A stretch of DNA of 64,000 bases from JBBDJB01 sp040880125. Lineage in GTDB: Bacteria; Planctomycetota; Planctomycetia; Pirellulales; JBBDJB01. The position numbers and the translations under genes are program-made. The stretch lies in assembly GCA_040880125.1 (NCBI GenBank), contig JBBDJB010000021.1, forward strand, positions 1-64,000. The letters run 5' to 3'. Below the pieces are notes generated by a model. That model was not told the origin of the DNA. It searched no databases and worked only from the letters and a program-made list of their open reading frames with translations. Numbering within the stretch: the stretch's first letter is position 1; each line of letters starts with the position of its first letter. This document shows, one piece after another, positions 1 through 8,670 of the stretch.

Positions 1-85
<85 letters not shown>

Positions 86-489
86 ATGTGAAAAGAAGAC
101 GGCTACCGACGCCGGGCCGATGAGGCAAACCTCGCCGTCACATCGACCACCGTTCGACGGGTGCAAAGCCCCGCGTGACAGCCCGAACCGCTGCCTGCCG
201 CCGCAACTGAGTCATTGGCGTAATTGAGTCTATAGCTTCCCCCTGGGGCGTCAACCCGGCCGGCCCAGTTCAGGCCTCGCACGTCGCGAAAGGTCGCCCG
301 TCGCGGCACGCGACGGACCGGGGACGCAGCGGTCGCGGCATCGTTTCACGCCGATTGTTCGAGCCACTGCGTATAATCGGCGCACCTCTTTTTTGCGTTG
401 TCAGGCTGGTATCCGTCGCGTTGCGCACCCCCTGAAAGCACTTGTAGCGGTAACGCGGGCGGACCCCCGAAAAAGGTCTCGCAAGATTT
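86..489. other. Intergenic region with no recognised gene
   Basis: About 400 bases upstream of the tRNA (minus strand) and of the promoter of the S41 protease gene. Short overlapping reading frames occur on both strands, but none has a ribosome-binding site or recognisable motifs. A TATAAT hexamer at 372-377 lacks a convincing -35 partner. Confidence 0.5.
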
Positions 490-518
490 TTGACCGAGGG
501 CGAATCGTGGCCTATATT
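490..518 (+). promoter_or_regulatory. Predicted sigma70-type promoter of the S41 protease gene
   Basis: TTGACC (490-495), a 17-base spacer, then TATATT (513-518), so transcription would start near 525. This leaves a leader of roughly 175 bases before the ATG at 701. The hexamers and spacing are close to the bacterial consensus; the assignment is by inspection only. Confidence 0.55.
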
Positions 519-700
519 CAACTTCGGCAGAGAAACTAGACCCGCTTCTCGGCCAGTGTCCACGGATCTCCCCTCCAGTGCGGCGTGTGAGACTAGCGAG
601 TCGCTTGGAGCTGCAAAGCTCCATTCGCCGGGATGCACGACTTACGTGTCAGCGCGATGTCGATCACGGCGCGCCAGCCATCCTCAGACGGATTGAGCGA

Positions 701-2335
701 ATGCATATCAGGGTCTCGCCTTCCCGGGCACTCCTCGTCTTTCTCTCCCTCTCGCTGGTGTGGTTTCCCAGCGTTTCCGCCGGGCAGGTGCAGATTGCTC
801 CGGAAGCAATTGCCGATCCGGTCAGCGAGGTCATCGCGCAAGGTCGGCAACTCGAAACCCAACGGCGGTGGAGCGATGCCCTTTCGCACTACGAAGAGGC
901 GCTGCGCGAACATCCCGGCCACCAGCTTCTCACGGATCGGCTCGACCTGGCGCAGATCCACTACAGCCTTTCGCGTCGCTATGACGACGCGAGCTTTAAG
1001 GAATCGCTCCGCACGATCGACGGTAGCCGGGCGCTGGATCTCTATAATGAAGTGCTGCTGAAGATCAACACACACTACGTACACAGTCCGGAGTGGCGCA
1101 GAATGGTGATGCGGGGAACGCGGGCGCTGGACGTGGCGATCGGCGAGGAGGCATTCGTCGCCATGAACCTGCCCGGCAGGCCCCAGGCAGCCATCGAGCG
1201 TTTCCGTAGCGAGCTGTACGACTTCGTCTCCCAGCGGGCCGTGCGAACCCGGCACGACGCGGCACAGGTCGTGGCCTCGGTGGCCAGCCTGGCCGAGCAG
1301 CGACTGGGCTTGCCGACCAGTGCGACCGTGCTCGAATACACGGTGGGTGCGGCCGGCGGGCTCGATACCTATTCCGCCTACCTGACAGGCGGCCAGTTGC
1401 GGGACGTCTTCGCGCAGATCGAAGGCAATTTCGTCGGGCTGGGCATCGAATTGAAAGCCGATAGCGGCTCGCTATTGATCGTAAATGTCATTCCCGGCAG
1501 TCCGGCCGAACGGGCCGGAATCCTCGCCGACGATCGAATCGTTGCCGTCGGCGGCACTTCCACCTCCGAAATGTCCAGCGATCAGGCGGCCAACCTGCTA
1601 CAGGGCGAAGTCGGCTCCTACGCCCACGTGACCGTGCAGACCGAGGGCCAGTTACCTCGGGAACTTCAAGTGCGCCGCGAGCAGATCGAGGTCCCCAGCA
1701 TTGAGGATGCCCGGATTATCGACCGCGACTTCGGCGTGGCCTACGTGCGGCTGCCGTCTTTTCAGAAGACGACCAATCGCGACCTGGACGCTGCACTGTG
1801 GCAATTGCACCGCGAGGGCATGAAAAGCCTGATTGTGGACCTGCGTGGCAACCCGGGCGGATTGCTTACCGCGGCCGTCGAAGTGGCGGACAAGTTCATC
1901 GCCCAGGGCGGGATCGTCTCCACCCGCGGTCGCAGCCCGCAGGAGGACTACAACTACACGGCCCATCAGTCCGGAACATGGCGGGTGCCGCTGGTCGTGC
2001 TGATCGACGGCGACAGCGCCAGCGCCAGCGAGATCTTCGCCGGTGCCATGCGCGATCATCGCCGCGGAACGATCGTCGGCGACCGTTCCTATGGGAAGGG
2101 TTCCGTACAGGGGATATTCCCCCTGGGCGTGGCGGGGGCCGGAATTCGCTTGACCACCGCCAAGTTCTACTCGCCCAGCGGCCGCCCGATCAGCGACGTC
2201 GGCGTCGCTCCGAACGTGGTGGTGCGGCGTGTGGCGAAGATCGGCGACGGAAACGATCAACCGCTCGACGAGGCCGACGACGCCGTGCTCGATGCCGGCG
2301 TGCAGGCGGCGCGGCAGCAGTTGGCCTCGCGGTAG
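701..2335 (+). CDS. Exported S41-family (CtpA/Prc-like) carboxyl-terminal processing protease
   Basis: A 544-residue protein with a Sec signal peptide (hydrophobic residues 9-23, cleavage near VSAG). A helical region (about 40-215) with TPR-like character precedes a PDZ domain (about 235-325) and an S41 peptidase domain. The catalytic dyad is visible: Ser441 in DSASASEIF and Lys466 in GDRSYGKGSVQ; RGNPGG near 383 is another family hallmark. Such proteases trim or degrade exported proteins outside the inner membrane. The reading frame extends upstream to 578, but ATG 701 begins exactly at a signal peptide, so I chose it. It is monocistronic, facing convergently the DUF2071 gene. Substrate unknown. 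Confidence 0.92.
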   Translation: MHIRVSPSRALLVFLSLSLVWFPSVSAGQVQIAPEAIADPVSEVIAQGRQLETQRRWSDALSHYEEALREHPGHQLLTDRLDLAQIHYSLSRRYDDASFKESLRTIDGSRALDLYNEVLLKINTHYVHSPEWRRMVMRGTRALDVAIGEEAFVAMNLPGRPQAAIERFRSELYDFVSQRAVRTRHDAAQVVASVASLAEQRLGLPTSATVLEYTVGAAGGLDTYSAYLTGGQLRDVFAQIEGNFVGLGIELKADSGSLLIVNVIPGSPAERAGILADDRIVAVGGTSTSEMSSDQAANLLQGEVGSYAHVTVQTEGQLPRELQVRREQIEVPSIEDARIIDRDFGVAYVRLPSFQKTTNRDLDAALWQLHREGMKSLIVDLRGNPGGLLTAAVEVADKFIAQGGIVSTRGRSPQEDYNYTAHQSGTWRVPLVVLIDGDSASASEIFAGAMRDHRRGTIVGDRSYGKGSVQGIFPLGVAGAGIRLTTAKFYSPSGRPISDVGVAPNVVVRRVAKIGDGNDQPLDEADDAVLDAGVQAARQQLASR

Positions 2336-2350
2336 TGTCACGGCGCCGCT

Positions 2351-3112
2351 TCACGCAATCCGCTGAGGCCGGAAGACCGTGATCGGCGAGCCGGGGCAGA
2401 GTATGGCGCTGACCGGCGAGTGCTGGAGGTACTCCCCCAAACGGGCACCGTAGATCGCAGTCGCATCGCAGTCCCAGTGGACGTCGCTCCCCGGAGCCAC
2501 GCGCCACGGCTCACGAGCGATGCGGTATTCCAAACATCCGCCGTCACGCGTGCGGCTGTAGCCCCAGTGATGGTCGACAATAAACTCGCTCAGCGATCCG
2601 GCCGCGGGAAGTGTCGCCGGCCGTACCGGACGCGCCGCGACGCGATTCCACCTCGAGCGATGCCGCCACGCGTACTCGAGATGGCCGCCGATCGCTCGTT
2701 CCCCATCGGGCAGCTCGATACGGCTGCGCATCGGCATCACCACGTACTCTTCGTGGTACAACGACCGGGCGATGGCGGCCACTGGCCAGTGCGGGGCGAT
2801 CTCCTTGATGAACACCACACCTCGACGCACGTCGCCGCCGGTCCGCCGCGTGACATAAAACCGCAGATTCACTTCCGGAAAGCTGCCGTAGTGCGGAATG
2901 GCCAGCCCCCACAGCCGCGCATCGAGGAAGGAAAAACCCACGATGCTCATCAAGGCGTGGCCGCGATACACGTCCAGCGAGACTTGCGGCGGAGTGTACG
3001 GCGCCAGTACGGCCGGATCGACTTTGAAGTTTAGCAGCACCAAGTTGCGCCACTGAGCCGTCAAGAAAGCCCGTGCATGGGGCAACCCTGCCGCACGCGA
3101 CTTGATTCTCAT
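2351..3112 (-). CDS. DUF2071 (YqjF-like) family protein
   Basis: A 253-residue soluble protein resembling the DUF2071/YqjF family: a beta-rich fold with AQWRNLVLLNF near the N-terminus and conserved stretches GFSFLDARLWG and FPEVNLRFYVTR. Molecular function is unknown for the family, although its fold is related to acetoacetate-decarboxylase-like proteins (family knowledge). The frame could start at a GTG at 3121, but that codon lies inside the GGAGG ribosome-binding site, which sits 8 bases before the ATG at 3112, so the ATG is the better start. It converges with the S41 protease gene, 15 bases apart. Confidence 0.85.
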   Translation of the reverse strand: MRIKSRAAGLPHARAFLTAQWRNLVLLNFKVDPAVLAPYTPPQVSLDVYRGHALMSIVGFSFLDARLWGLAIPHYGSFPEVNLRFYVTRRTGGDVRRGVVFIKEIAPHWPVAAIARSLYHEEYVVMPMRSRIELPDGERAIGGHLEYAWRHRSRWNRVAARPVRPATLPAAGSLSEFIVDHHWGYSRTRDGGCLEYRIAREPWRVAPGSDVHWDCDATAIYGARLGEYLQHSPVSAILCPGSPITVFRPQRIA

Positions 3113-3329
3113 AAATGCCACCTCCGCCGCACTAACCGCACGTCGGTCGGTAGCGCAACGGGTAATTCATACGGTCCGCTGGCCCGACCGATTTCCACGC
3201 GATTCAATGGGAAACGTGCAGGGGAGTGACCTCGCAGCATCAATGGGGCGACAAAGAGCTCCTCCAGCCAGGCAGATGGACCTCCGCGGACCCTGCTCGG
3301 CCAGAGACCGCCGGTATCAAAAGGCGAAT

Positions 3330-3354
3330 GCACAGACAGGAAGATCTGTGCCAC
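3330..3354 (+). repeat. Dispersed palindromic repeat, family A (copy 1)
   Basis: GCACAGACAGGAAGATCTGT followed by GCCAC: an imperfect inverted repeat with arms GCACAGA(C) and (G)TCTGTGC. The same element recurs in many intergenic gaps of this window (36057, 41256, 41839, 45009, 51365, 51486, 60028, 62669 and degenerate copies). Confidence 0.8.
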
Positions 3355-3385
3355 GACACACGCTTCACCTCGTGCCGCTGGGCAC

Positions 3386-3955
3386 TTAGAGCGGTGCCTG
3401 GGGCAGGTTGCGAGGATACGGCGGATTCTCTTGCGGGGGCGCCCGGCGGCCGGTCTCCGTGCTCCACATCCGTCGCTCGCGCTCACTGGCGTAGTAGCGC
3501 AGCCAGATCTCCGGATCGTCGCTGATGTTCGCGCAATCCCAGTGCAGATAGTTCGATGACCGGGCGATCTTCTTCTCGTACGACGGCAAAATATCGCGGT
3601 AGATCAGTCGATAGAGCTGTGCATCGGAGAGGTGGTCGGTGAACTCCAGCACGATCTTGGCGTCGAACAGCCGGCCGATCGTCTCCCACAGCAGGTCGTG
3701 CAGCCGCTGCTGATCGATCGAGTCCGGCTCGGGCAGCTTCAACTCCGGCTGAAACCACTGGCTGATCGGCAGCGTGGGAGCGCGTTCCCATTCCAGCATC
3801 GATTCGAGAAATGCGTTCTCGTCCGGAGTCGGCATCAGCTCAATGTTGACCCGCCCGATCGACTCGTCGTAGAGCGGTTCCAACTCGTCGCGCAACTGGG
3901 CGTTGCGCAACAGGTGCTCGACTTCTTCAGACCTTGGTGGCTCCGACCTGGCCAT
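3386..3955 (-). CDS. Hypothetical protein, 189 aa
   Basis: Not recognised. An acidic, soluble, mostly helical protein with no signal peptide or membrane segment; the C-terminus is rich in proline and arginine (residues about 165-189). WLRYYASEREREMW-like aromatic/charged helices and a tract LHWDCANI stand out; no catalytic motif is evident. The frame runs to a TTG at 3985, but the ATG at 3955 follows a GAGG sequence by 10 bases and is preferred. Coding appears real because the composition is protein-like and GC-rich third positions match neighbours. It stands alone between repeat-bearing gaps. Confidence 0.6.
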   Translation of the reverse strand: MARSEPPRSEEVEHLLRNAQLRDELEPLYDESIGRVNIELMPTPDENAFLESMLEWERAPTLPISQWFQPELKLPEPDSIDQQRLHDLLWETIGRLFDAKIVLEFTDHLSDAQLYRLIYRDILPSYEKKIARSSNYLHWDCANISDDPEIWLRYYASERERRMWSTETGRRAPPQENPPYPRNLPQAPL

Positions 3956-4324
3956 GGACGAGAAACCTCGCGTCGTTCGCTGCAAAAGTACAAGATGCTT
4001 GCCCTAGAACTTTGACTCTAACAACAATCGCGGCGCGTTCAAGAGTTTGGAAGGTCTCTTTGAAGCGAGTTGCAGAATGCCCCTAAACACGACCGCTAAG
4101 ATTGGAATCGGCAGGCCGTAATAACCTACGTAACTGGTAAACTCGCCTCACGACGACCTCGCCGGGCGCAACGCTCCGGCGGCAGATTTTCGGCCACGCG
4201 AGCACCCTTGATGGAAAGGCGGTTATTGATCCTGCCGGGCCGGCGCAGTACCGTCTATAGCTGCCAAAAGCCGGTGCGATGCGAGTTTGGGAGCGGGCAG
4301 GTCGGGTTATAAGGGTCGCCAGAG
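3956..4324. other. Intergenic region, divergent between two small genes
   Basis: About 370 bases separating the minus-strand hypothetical gene from the plus-strand helix-turn-helix gene. A TATAAG box at about 4307 lies just upstream of the latter, but no good -35 is seen at the right distance. I see no RNA gene or repeat here. Confidence 0.4.
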
Positions 4325-4537
4325 ATGACCATGAAAACGCCGCCGCGGCGTCTGCAAGTCCTTGACCGGACGATCTCCATTGCCCACCTGGCACGGCGGT
4401 GGAGTACCTCGCCGAAGGCCGTTCGGCGGTTGTTACGGCAGGGAGTGCTGGGCTTCGAGCAGATCGATGGCAGCTTGCGAGTACCGCTGGACGAGGTGAA
4501 GCGGCTCGAGCGGCAGCGTGTCTTACCGGAGGGATAA
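4325..4537 (+). CDS. Small helix-turn-helix (excisionase/MerR-like) DNA-binding protein
   Basis: A 70-residue basic protein. ISIAHLARRWSTSPKAVRRL (residues about 17-36) has the pattern of a winged-helix excisionase/MerR-type recognition unit (start of helix, STS turn, basic recognition helix), followed by FEQIDGSLRVPLDEVKRLE, the typical wing and second helix of such single-domain proteins. It probably binds DNA, either as a transcription factor or as an excisionase relic; no integrase is nearby. AAGGGT 7 bases before the ATG may serve as a ribosome-binding site. Composite hairpin repeats follow directly after the gene. Confidence 0.6.
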   Translation: MTMKTPPRRLQVLDRTISIAHLARRWSTSPKAVRRLLRQGVLGFEQIDGSLRVPLDEVKRLERQRVLPEG

Positions 4538-4566
4538 GCTGAGGAAGTAGGATCGGCGACTTCGCA

Positions 4567-4684
4567 GCCTGTTGAAAAACGCCGTCGTGACGTTTTTCAA
4601 CCTCGCCAAGCTCGGAGCAAAGCTCCTCACGGCTCGCAAAATAACGACTAGCGTCGTCATTTTGGCATCACCTCCATGTGATGC
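4567..4684. repeat. Composite cluster of four hairpins
   Basis: Four consecutive inverted repeats: GTTGAAAAACG (4571-4581) with CGTTTTTCAAC (4591-4601); GGAGC/GCTCC around AAA (4614-4626); AAAATAACGAC (4638-4648) with GTCGTCATTTT (4653-4663, one mismatch); and GCATCAC (4665-4671) with GTGATGC (4678-4684). It lies between two convergent small genes, so it could act as a bidirectional terminator or be a REP-like element. No other copy is seen in this window. Confidence 0.7.
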
Positions 4685-4714
4685 AGCAGCCTGCCCTCAA
4701 AAATCAACACGCTG

Positions 4715-4951
4715 TTAGGCCCAATCGAGCCCCGTGGCGTCCTTAACCCGGTGCTCGAATTCTCCCAACAGTCCGCCCACCACGTCCCAGCCGTCCGCGC
4801 GGCGGATTTCGATATCGCCCTGCTGATTGACGCGGACGATCGTGTCATCGCCGACGCCGGCCTCCTTGAGATCGTCGACGTGCAGCTCGTCGTCTTTAAC
4901 GACTCGCGACAGCGTCTTGCCAGACATCTCGATAAAAAGGCTGCGCGTCAC
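4715..4951 (-). CDS. Small hypothetical protein, 78 aa
   Basis: Not recognised. An acidic, soluble 78-residue protein with the segment GVGDDTIVRVNQQGDIEIRR, suggesting a small beta-strand unit like a DUF-type or AbrB-sized domain, but no family can be named. The start is a GTG at 4951 preceded by GAGAGGG about 9 bases upstream; an internal ATG at 4927 has no ribosome-binding site. It sits head-to-tail between rsmA (upstream on the same strand) and the hairpin cluster at 4567-4684, which may end its transcript. Confidence 0.55.
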   Translation of the reverse strand: MTRSLFIEMSGKTLSRVVKDDELHVDDLKEAGVGDDTIVRVNQQGDIEIRRADGWDVVGGLLGEFEHRVKDATGLDWA

Positions 4952-5053
4952 GGCCGAAACCCTCTCGCGGTGCGATGATAATCACCCATTATGGCAACAA
5001 GGTTCACCGGACGCCAGCAAGATGCGCGGCGCAAGCAAGGCGGCTTCTCGCCG

Positions 5054-5983
5054 CTATGCTGACAGCTTCCAGTCCGGAGCCTTTGCGCGGACCGCTTCGC
5101 AAAACGCGAGCATCGTCGGCACGTCGAGCTGTTCGGCGCGTGTGTCAGGTTGGAATCCCATCTCGCTCATCAGTTGATCCACCTCCGGCTTGCTAAGCTG
5201 GTGCTTGAAGGCGGCCAGTACCACGCTGCGCAGGAACTTGCGGCGGTGAAGAAACAGCGCCCGCACGAAACCGTGGAGGTAGGCGAGGTCCGCGATCGCC
5301 TCGCGCCGGGCGTGATCGATGGTAAAGTGAATAATGGCCGATTCGACCTTGGGCCGCGGCCAGAATACGCTGGGAGGCAACGTTCGGACGATCTCGATCT
5401 GGCACTGGGCCTGCATCCAGATGCTCAGGGCGCTATAGTCCTTCGTGCGAGGCGAGGCAACGATGCGGTCGGCCAGTTCCTTTTGGATCGTGGCGGTCAT
5501 CGTTACCGGCAGCACTTCGCACGAGAGCAGATTAGAGAGCACGGGCGTGGCAATGTTGTACGGCAGATTGGCGGCCAGCTTCAGCCGGCGGCCCGGCTCG
5601 GCCTCGACCGCCTCGCGCACCGCGTGGATCAACTCGGGATTGAAGCGGTTCTTGTTTTTCAGGGCGTCGGTCCGCAGCATTTGGACGTTCGGTAGGTCGA
5701 TCAGTTCTTCACTGGCCAACTCGAACACGTGGGGGTCGATCTCGACCGTGACCACCTGGGCGGCGCGTTCCGCCAACCGGCCGGTCAGCCCGCCCGTGCC
5801 GGTGCCGACCTCCAGCACGACGTCGTTCGGTCCGATGTCGGCCGCATCGACCAGCAACTGTAATAGGTTCAGATCGATCAGAAAGTTCTGACCGTGCCGA
5901 GTGTCGGGGCGGATGCCGATTTCACGAAATCGTTGCGTGAGATAGGAGATCGTCTGGTTGCGCGAGCCCACGGCGGGGTCCAA
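5054..5983 (-). CDS. rsmA: 16S rRNA dimethyladenosine transferase (KsgA/RsmA)
   Basis: Dimethylates the two adjacent adenines in the 3'-terminal hairpin of 16S rRNA using S-adenosylmethionine, a late ribosome-assembly step. Motifs: RHGQNFLID near residue 29, SAM-binding motif LEVGTGTGGLTGRLAE (about 58-73), and catalytic NLPYNIATPVLSNLL (about 139-153), followed by PPSVFWPRPKVESAII. 309 residues is somewhat longer than the usual 270 because of a longer N-terminus; the first codon is TTG, and a GTG at 5971 is an alternative. It is the last gene of a minus-strand run psd-pssA-ribE-rsmA, 58 bases after ribE. Confidence 0.96.
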   Translation of the reverse strand: MDPAVGSRNQTISYLTQRFREIGIRPDTRHGQNFLIDLNLLQLLVDAADIGPNDVVLEVGTGTGGLTGRLAERAAQVVTVEIDPHVFELASEELIDLPNVQMLRTDALKNKNRFNPELIHAVREAVEAEPGRRLKLAANLPYNIATPVLSNLLSCEVLPVTMTATIQKELADRIVASPRTKDYSALSIWMQAQCQIEIVRTLPPSVFWPRPKVESAIIHFTIDHARREAIADLAYLHGFVRALFLHRRKFLRSVVLAAFKHQLSKPEVDQLMSEMGFQPDTRAEQLDVPTMLAFCEAVRAKAPDWKLSA

Positions 5984-6041
5984 TCTTTGTGGTGTCAGAT
6001 CAATTGCTTACGCGTACGCGGGGGAGCATGGGGGGCTTCGC

Positions 6042-6635
6042 TCAACGGTCGCCCTGGAGATGTTGCTGCACGTATTTGGCAAGCAGGTCCGTTTCCAGAT
6101 TCACCGCATCGCCGACGCGAAGGGTTCCCAGCGTGGTCACGTGGAGCGTGTGTGGAATCAGCGCCACGCTGAATCGATTGTCGTGCACCTCGACAAGTGT
6201 CAGGCTGACGCCGTCCACGGCGATCGATCCTTTGCTTGCCATCTGCCGCGTCAAACCGGCGGGAACGCCGAACCAGAAAGTTGACCAATCTTGCTCATCC
6301 ATGCGGTCCAGCAGCTTTCCGACAGCGTCGACGTGCCCGGTGACGAAATGGCCGCCGAGTCGATCACCGACCCGCAGGGATCGCTCCAGATTCACCTTCG
6401 AGCCGGCTTTCAATTGCCCCAGCGTCGTACGCGCCAGCGTCTCCGGACCGGCCTGGAAGGCGACCTGTCCGTCGCGTATCTCAACGGCTGTCAAGCAGCA
6501 GCCGCTTACTGCGATGCTTTCGCCCTGCCGGGCCTCGGCGGCGATCGCCGGATCGCGCACTGTCAGCCGCAGGCCGGGCGGCTCGGCGACCACGGCCGTC
6601 ACTTCGGCGAACGACTCGACCAGTCCGGTAAACAT
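6042..6635 (-). CDS. ribE: Riboflavin synthase, alpha subunit
   Basis: Catalyses dismutation of two 6,7-dimethyl-8-ribityllumazine molecules to riboflavin. The 197-residue protein shows the hallmark N-terminus MFTGLVE, and two tandem lumazine-binding barrels, each starting with a VSG/VDG-containing motif (SIAVSGCCLTAVEI and SIAVDGVSLTLVEV). GGHFVTGHVDAVG is typical of the family. The start at 6635 is chosen because MFTGLVE is nearly invariant; the open frame extends further upstream into pssA. It begins 8 bases after the pssA stop, so it is probably co-transcribed. No FMN riboswitch is visible. Confidence 0.96.
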   Translation of the reverse strand: MFTGLVESFAEVTAVVAEPPGLRLTVRDPAIAAEARQGESIAVSGCCLTAVEIRDGQVAFQAGPETLARTTLGQLKAGSKVNLERSLRVGDRLGGHFVTGHVDAVGKLLDRMDEQDWSTFWFGVPAGLTRQMASKGSIAVDGVSLTLVEVHDNRFSVALIPHTLHVTTLGTLRVGDAVNLETDLLAKYVQQHLQGDR

Positions 6636-6643
6636 GGCGGCTT

Positions 6644-7507
6644 CTACCAACGCCCGGCCCGCTTCGGCGCGTAACCTCGCGCCTGCAGCCAGAAGTATCG
6701 CAGCGGAGGGCCCAAGACAAAAACGACGCACAAGATCGGCACCGCATAGCCGCGCACCAGCATGATCGCGACCAGCGCAACCAGCAACTTCACCACGTGG
6801 TCGAAGCTGCGCTGCCCGTGCAGCATCTGATTGACCAGGTGCGGATACGGGATGCGCGAGACCATCAGCAGGGCCACCGGCACCGAAAAGATCGGCAGCG
6901 TGTACTGCATCCAGCGGTCGTACAGGGCGAAGGTATTGTCTTCCAGACGCAGCGTATAGGTAAGGATCGCGAAACCCGCGATGACCGCTGCGGCCGCCGG
7001 AGTCGGCAGCCCGCAGAAGTTCAAGTGGTCGTCGTGATCGCCGCTTTCGACGTTATAGCGTGCCAGGCGCATGGCAGCGCAAGCGGCGAAGAATGCCGCG
7101 ATGATCCAGATTGCCTTTGGGTGCAGGTACGAGAACGTCGGACACATCTTCACCAATAGAATCGCCGGGGCCACGCCGAAAGTGACGACGTCGCACAGGC
7201 TGTCCAGTTGCGCGCCGAAATCGGTATTCGTGCGGCTGAGCCGGGCGACCTGACCGTCCAAGGCGTCGAAGACCATCGCCAGAAAGATCAGCCAACCGGC
7301 AAACATCAGGTTGTGCGTCGGATCCTCGCGGTTCAGATCCGGCACCCGCACCGGTGCCGCACGATACTCGATCGCGGCGGCCACCGGGATCTGGGCCGAC
7401 TCCGGCGCCGGAATCCGGGAAGCGACCACGATCGCGAAGAACCCGCATACCAGGTTCCCGACGGTGAACAGCGTCGGCAGAACTGCGATGGTGCGAATAC
7501 GTCTCAT
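6644..7507 (-). CDS. pssA: CDP-diacylglycerol-serine O-phosphatidyltransferase
   Basis: Makes phosphatidylserine from CDP-diacylglycerol and serine in the membrane. The CDP-alcohol phosphotransferase signature is complete: DALDGQVAR, eight residues, G, three residues, D, three residues, D (within DFGAQLDSLCD). Several membrane helices are visible, starting with TLFTVGNLVCGFFAIVVA. The start ATG at 7507 overlaps the psd stop by one base (TGATG), so the pair is translationally coupled. The product is the substrate of the Psd encoded just upstream, together giving phosphatidylethanolamine. Confidence 0.94.
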   Translation of the reverse strand: MRRIRTIAVLPTLFTVGNLVCGFFAIVVASRIPAPESAQIPVAAAIEYRAAPVRVPDLNREDPTHNLMFAGWLIFLAMVFDALDGQVARLSRTNTDFGAQLDSLCDVVTFGVAPAILLVKMCPTFSYLHPKAIWIIAAFFAACAAMRLARYNVESGDHDDHLNFCGLPTPAAAAVIAGFAILTYTLRLEDNTFALYDRWMQYTLPIFSVPVALLMVSRIPYPHLVNQMLHGQRSFDHVVKLLVALVAIMLVRGYAVPILCVVFVLGPPLRYFWLQARGYAPKRAGRW

Positions 7508-8502
7508 CAAGCGGAAGCTCCGTTGCCCGTGGATTCGGTATTGATTGGGTACTGCGCCAGCACGGTGCTGCCGGCTTTCAGCCGATCGCCCAGTTTCGCC
7601 CGCACCTGGAGTCCTTCGGCCGGCACGATCAGTTCGGTTCGCGACCCCAGCTTGATCATGCCAAACTTCTCGCCGCGCTCGACCACTTGGCCCGGCCGCA
7701 ATGCGCAAACAATCCGCCGTGCGATCAGGCCCGAGATCTGGCGGACGACCATCCGCCGATGCGGCGGCACGTCTGCTTCCAGGCCGATCCACAGCGCTTC
7801 GTTGCGCAGTGCGCTTTGCGGATCGAGCGCGTTGAGAAACTCGCCCGGACGATAGCGCAGCTCCAATACTCTCGCCCGCTCGGGCGCCCGATTGATGTGA
7901 ACGTTGAAGATCGACAGGAACACGCCAAACCGCACGGCCGGCCCGCCGATGAAGGGGTCGTCGTCGAGTTGCGCGATCTCCACGAGTTTGCCGTCGGCCG
8001 GCGCCACCAGGAAGCCGGCTTCGCTCGGGACGCGGCGAGACGGGTCGCGAAAGAAGTAGGCCACCAGCGCTAGCAGCGTTGCCGGCACGACCGCCGCAAT
8101 GCGAACCAGCCCGGGAGCGGCCAGCAGCAAGGCAGTCAGCGCCGCCAGTGGCACGCCCATGATGAAAAGCTCCGCCAGCCCCCAGCGGGCAAGCGGCAGC
8201 CGCTCTCGCCAGCGGAAGGGGTCATGCTCGGCGGCCCAGTGTGCGGTGCACTGGTTCGCGCAGTACTTCAGATCCCGCGGATCGAGAATCTCGTGAGGGG
8301 CCCCGGTCGCGTCTCCTCGCCGCAATTCGGCCATCCGGCGCACGTAGCCAGCGCGAAAGCGACGCAAGTACCAGCGGCGCAACCATCCCCAGCCCAACTC
8401 CAGGCGGTAGCAGCGACCGCCACCCGGCTGCACGCTGCGCAGGTTGTCCGGCAGCGGCAGCGGCTCGGACCGAGAAGTATGGCACAGGTCGGCTTTGCTC
8501 AT
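7507..8502 (-). CDS. psd: Phosphatidylserine decarboxylase proenzyme with N-terminal extension
   Basis: Decarboxylates phosphatidylserine to phosphatidylethanolamine using a pyruvoyl group made by self-cleavage. The cleavage site is GMIKLGSRTELIVP near the C-terminus; the GSR variant is that of the short (archaetidylserine-decarboxylase-like) type. FFRDPSRRVP (about 150-159), APADGKLVEI and FLSIFNVHINR are family motifs. Two hydrophobic segments span about 110-150. Residues 1-105 are additional to a normal short-type Psd: a basic segment (LRRWYLRRFRAGYVRRM) and DPRDLKYCANQCTAHW with two cysteines, of unknown role. First gene of the psd-pssA-ribE-rsmA run. Confidence 0.9.
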   Translation of the reverse strand: MSKADLCHTSRSEPLPLPDNLRSVQPGGGRCYRLELGWGWLRRWYLRRFRAGYVRRMAELRRGDATGAPHEILDPRDLKYCANQCTAHWAAEHDPFRWRERLPLARWGLAELFIMGVPLAALTALLLAAPGLVRIAAVVPATLLALVAYFFRDPSRRVPSEAGFLVAPADGKLVEIAQLDDDPFIGGPAVRFGVFLSIFNVHINRAPERARVLELRYRPGEFLNALDPQSALRNEALWIGLEADVPPHRRMVVRQISGLIARRIVCALRPGQVVERGEKFGMIKLGSRTELIVPAEGLQVRAKLGDRLKAGSTVLAQYPINTESTGNGASA

Positions 8503-8670
8503 CCGGTGTATCGGGAGACGGTGGGAAATTCGAGGCTAGTTTGGCACTTGTACAATGGTACCCGGCGCGGGCCCCTCGCCCAAGGGGCGCGTTGTCGCTG
8601 CCGCACGTGGCGGTTAAGCTACTCGGTAGCTCAATTTCCCGTATTTGACGCCTCAGCGCAAAGCACCGCG

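Noticed and set aside
4325..4684. Considered a mobile-element remnant because an excisionase-like protein neighbours hairpins
   Set aside because: No integrase, attachment-site duplication or tRNA-end duplication is seen; kept as separate features only.
6636..8670. Looked for an FMN riboswitch upstream of ribE
   Set aside because: ribE begins 8 bases after pssA inside an operon and no RFN-like conserved element is visible upstream.
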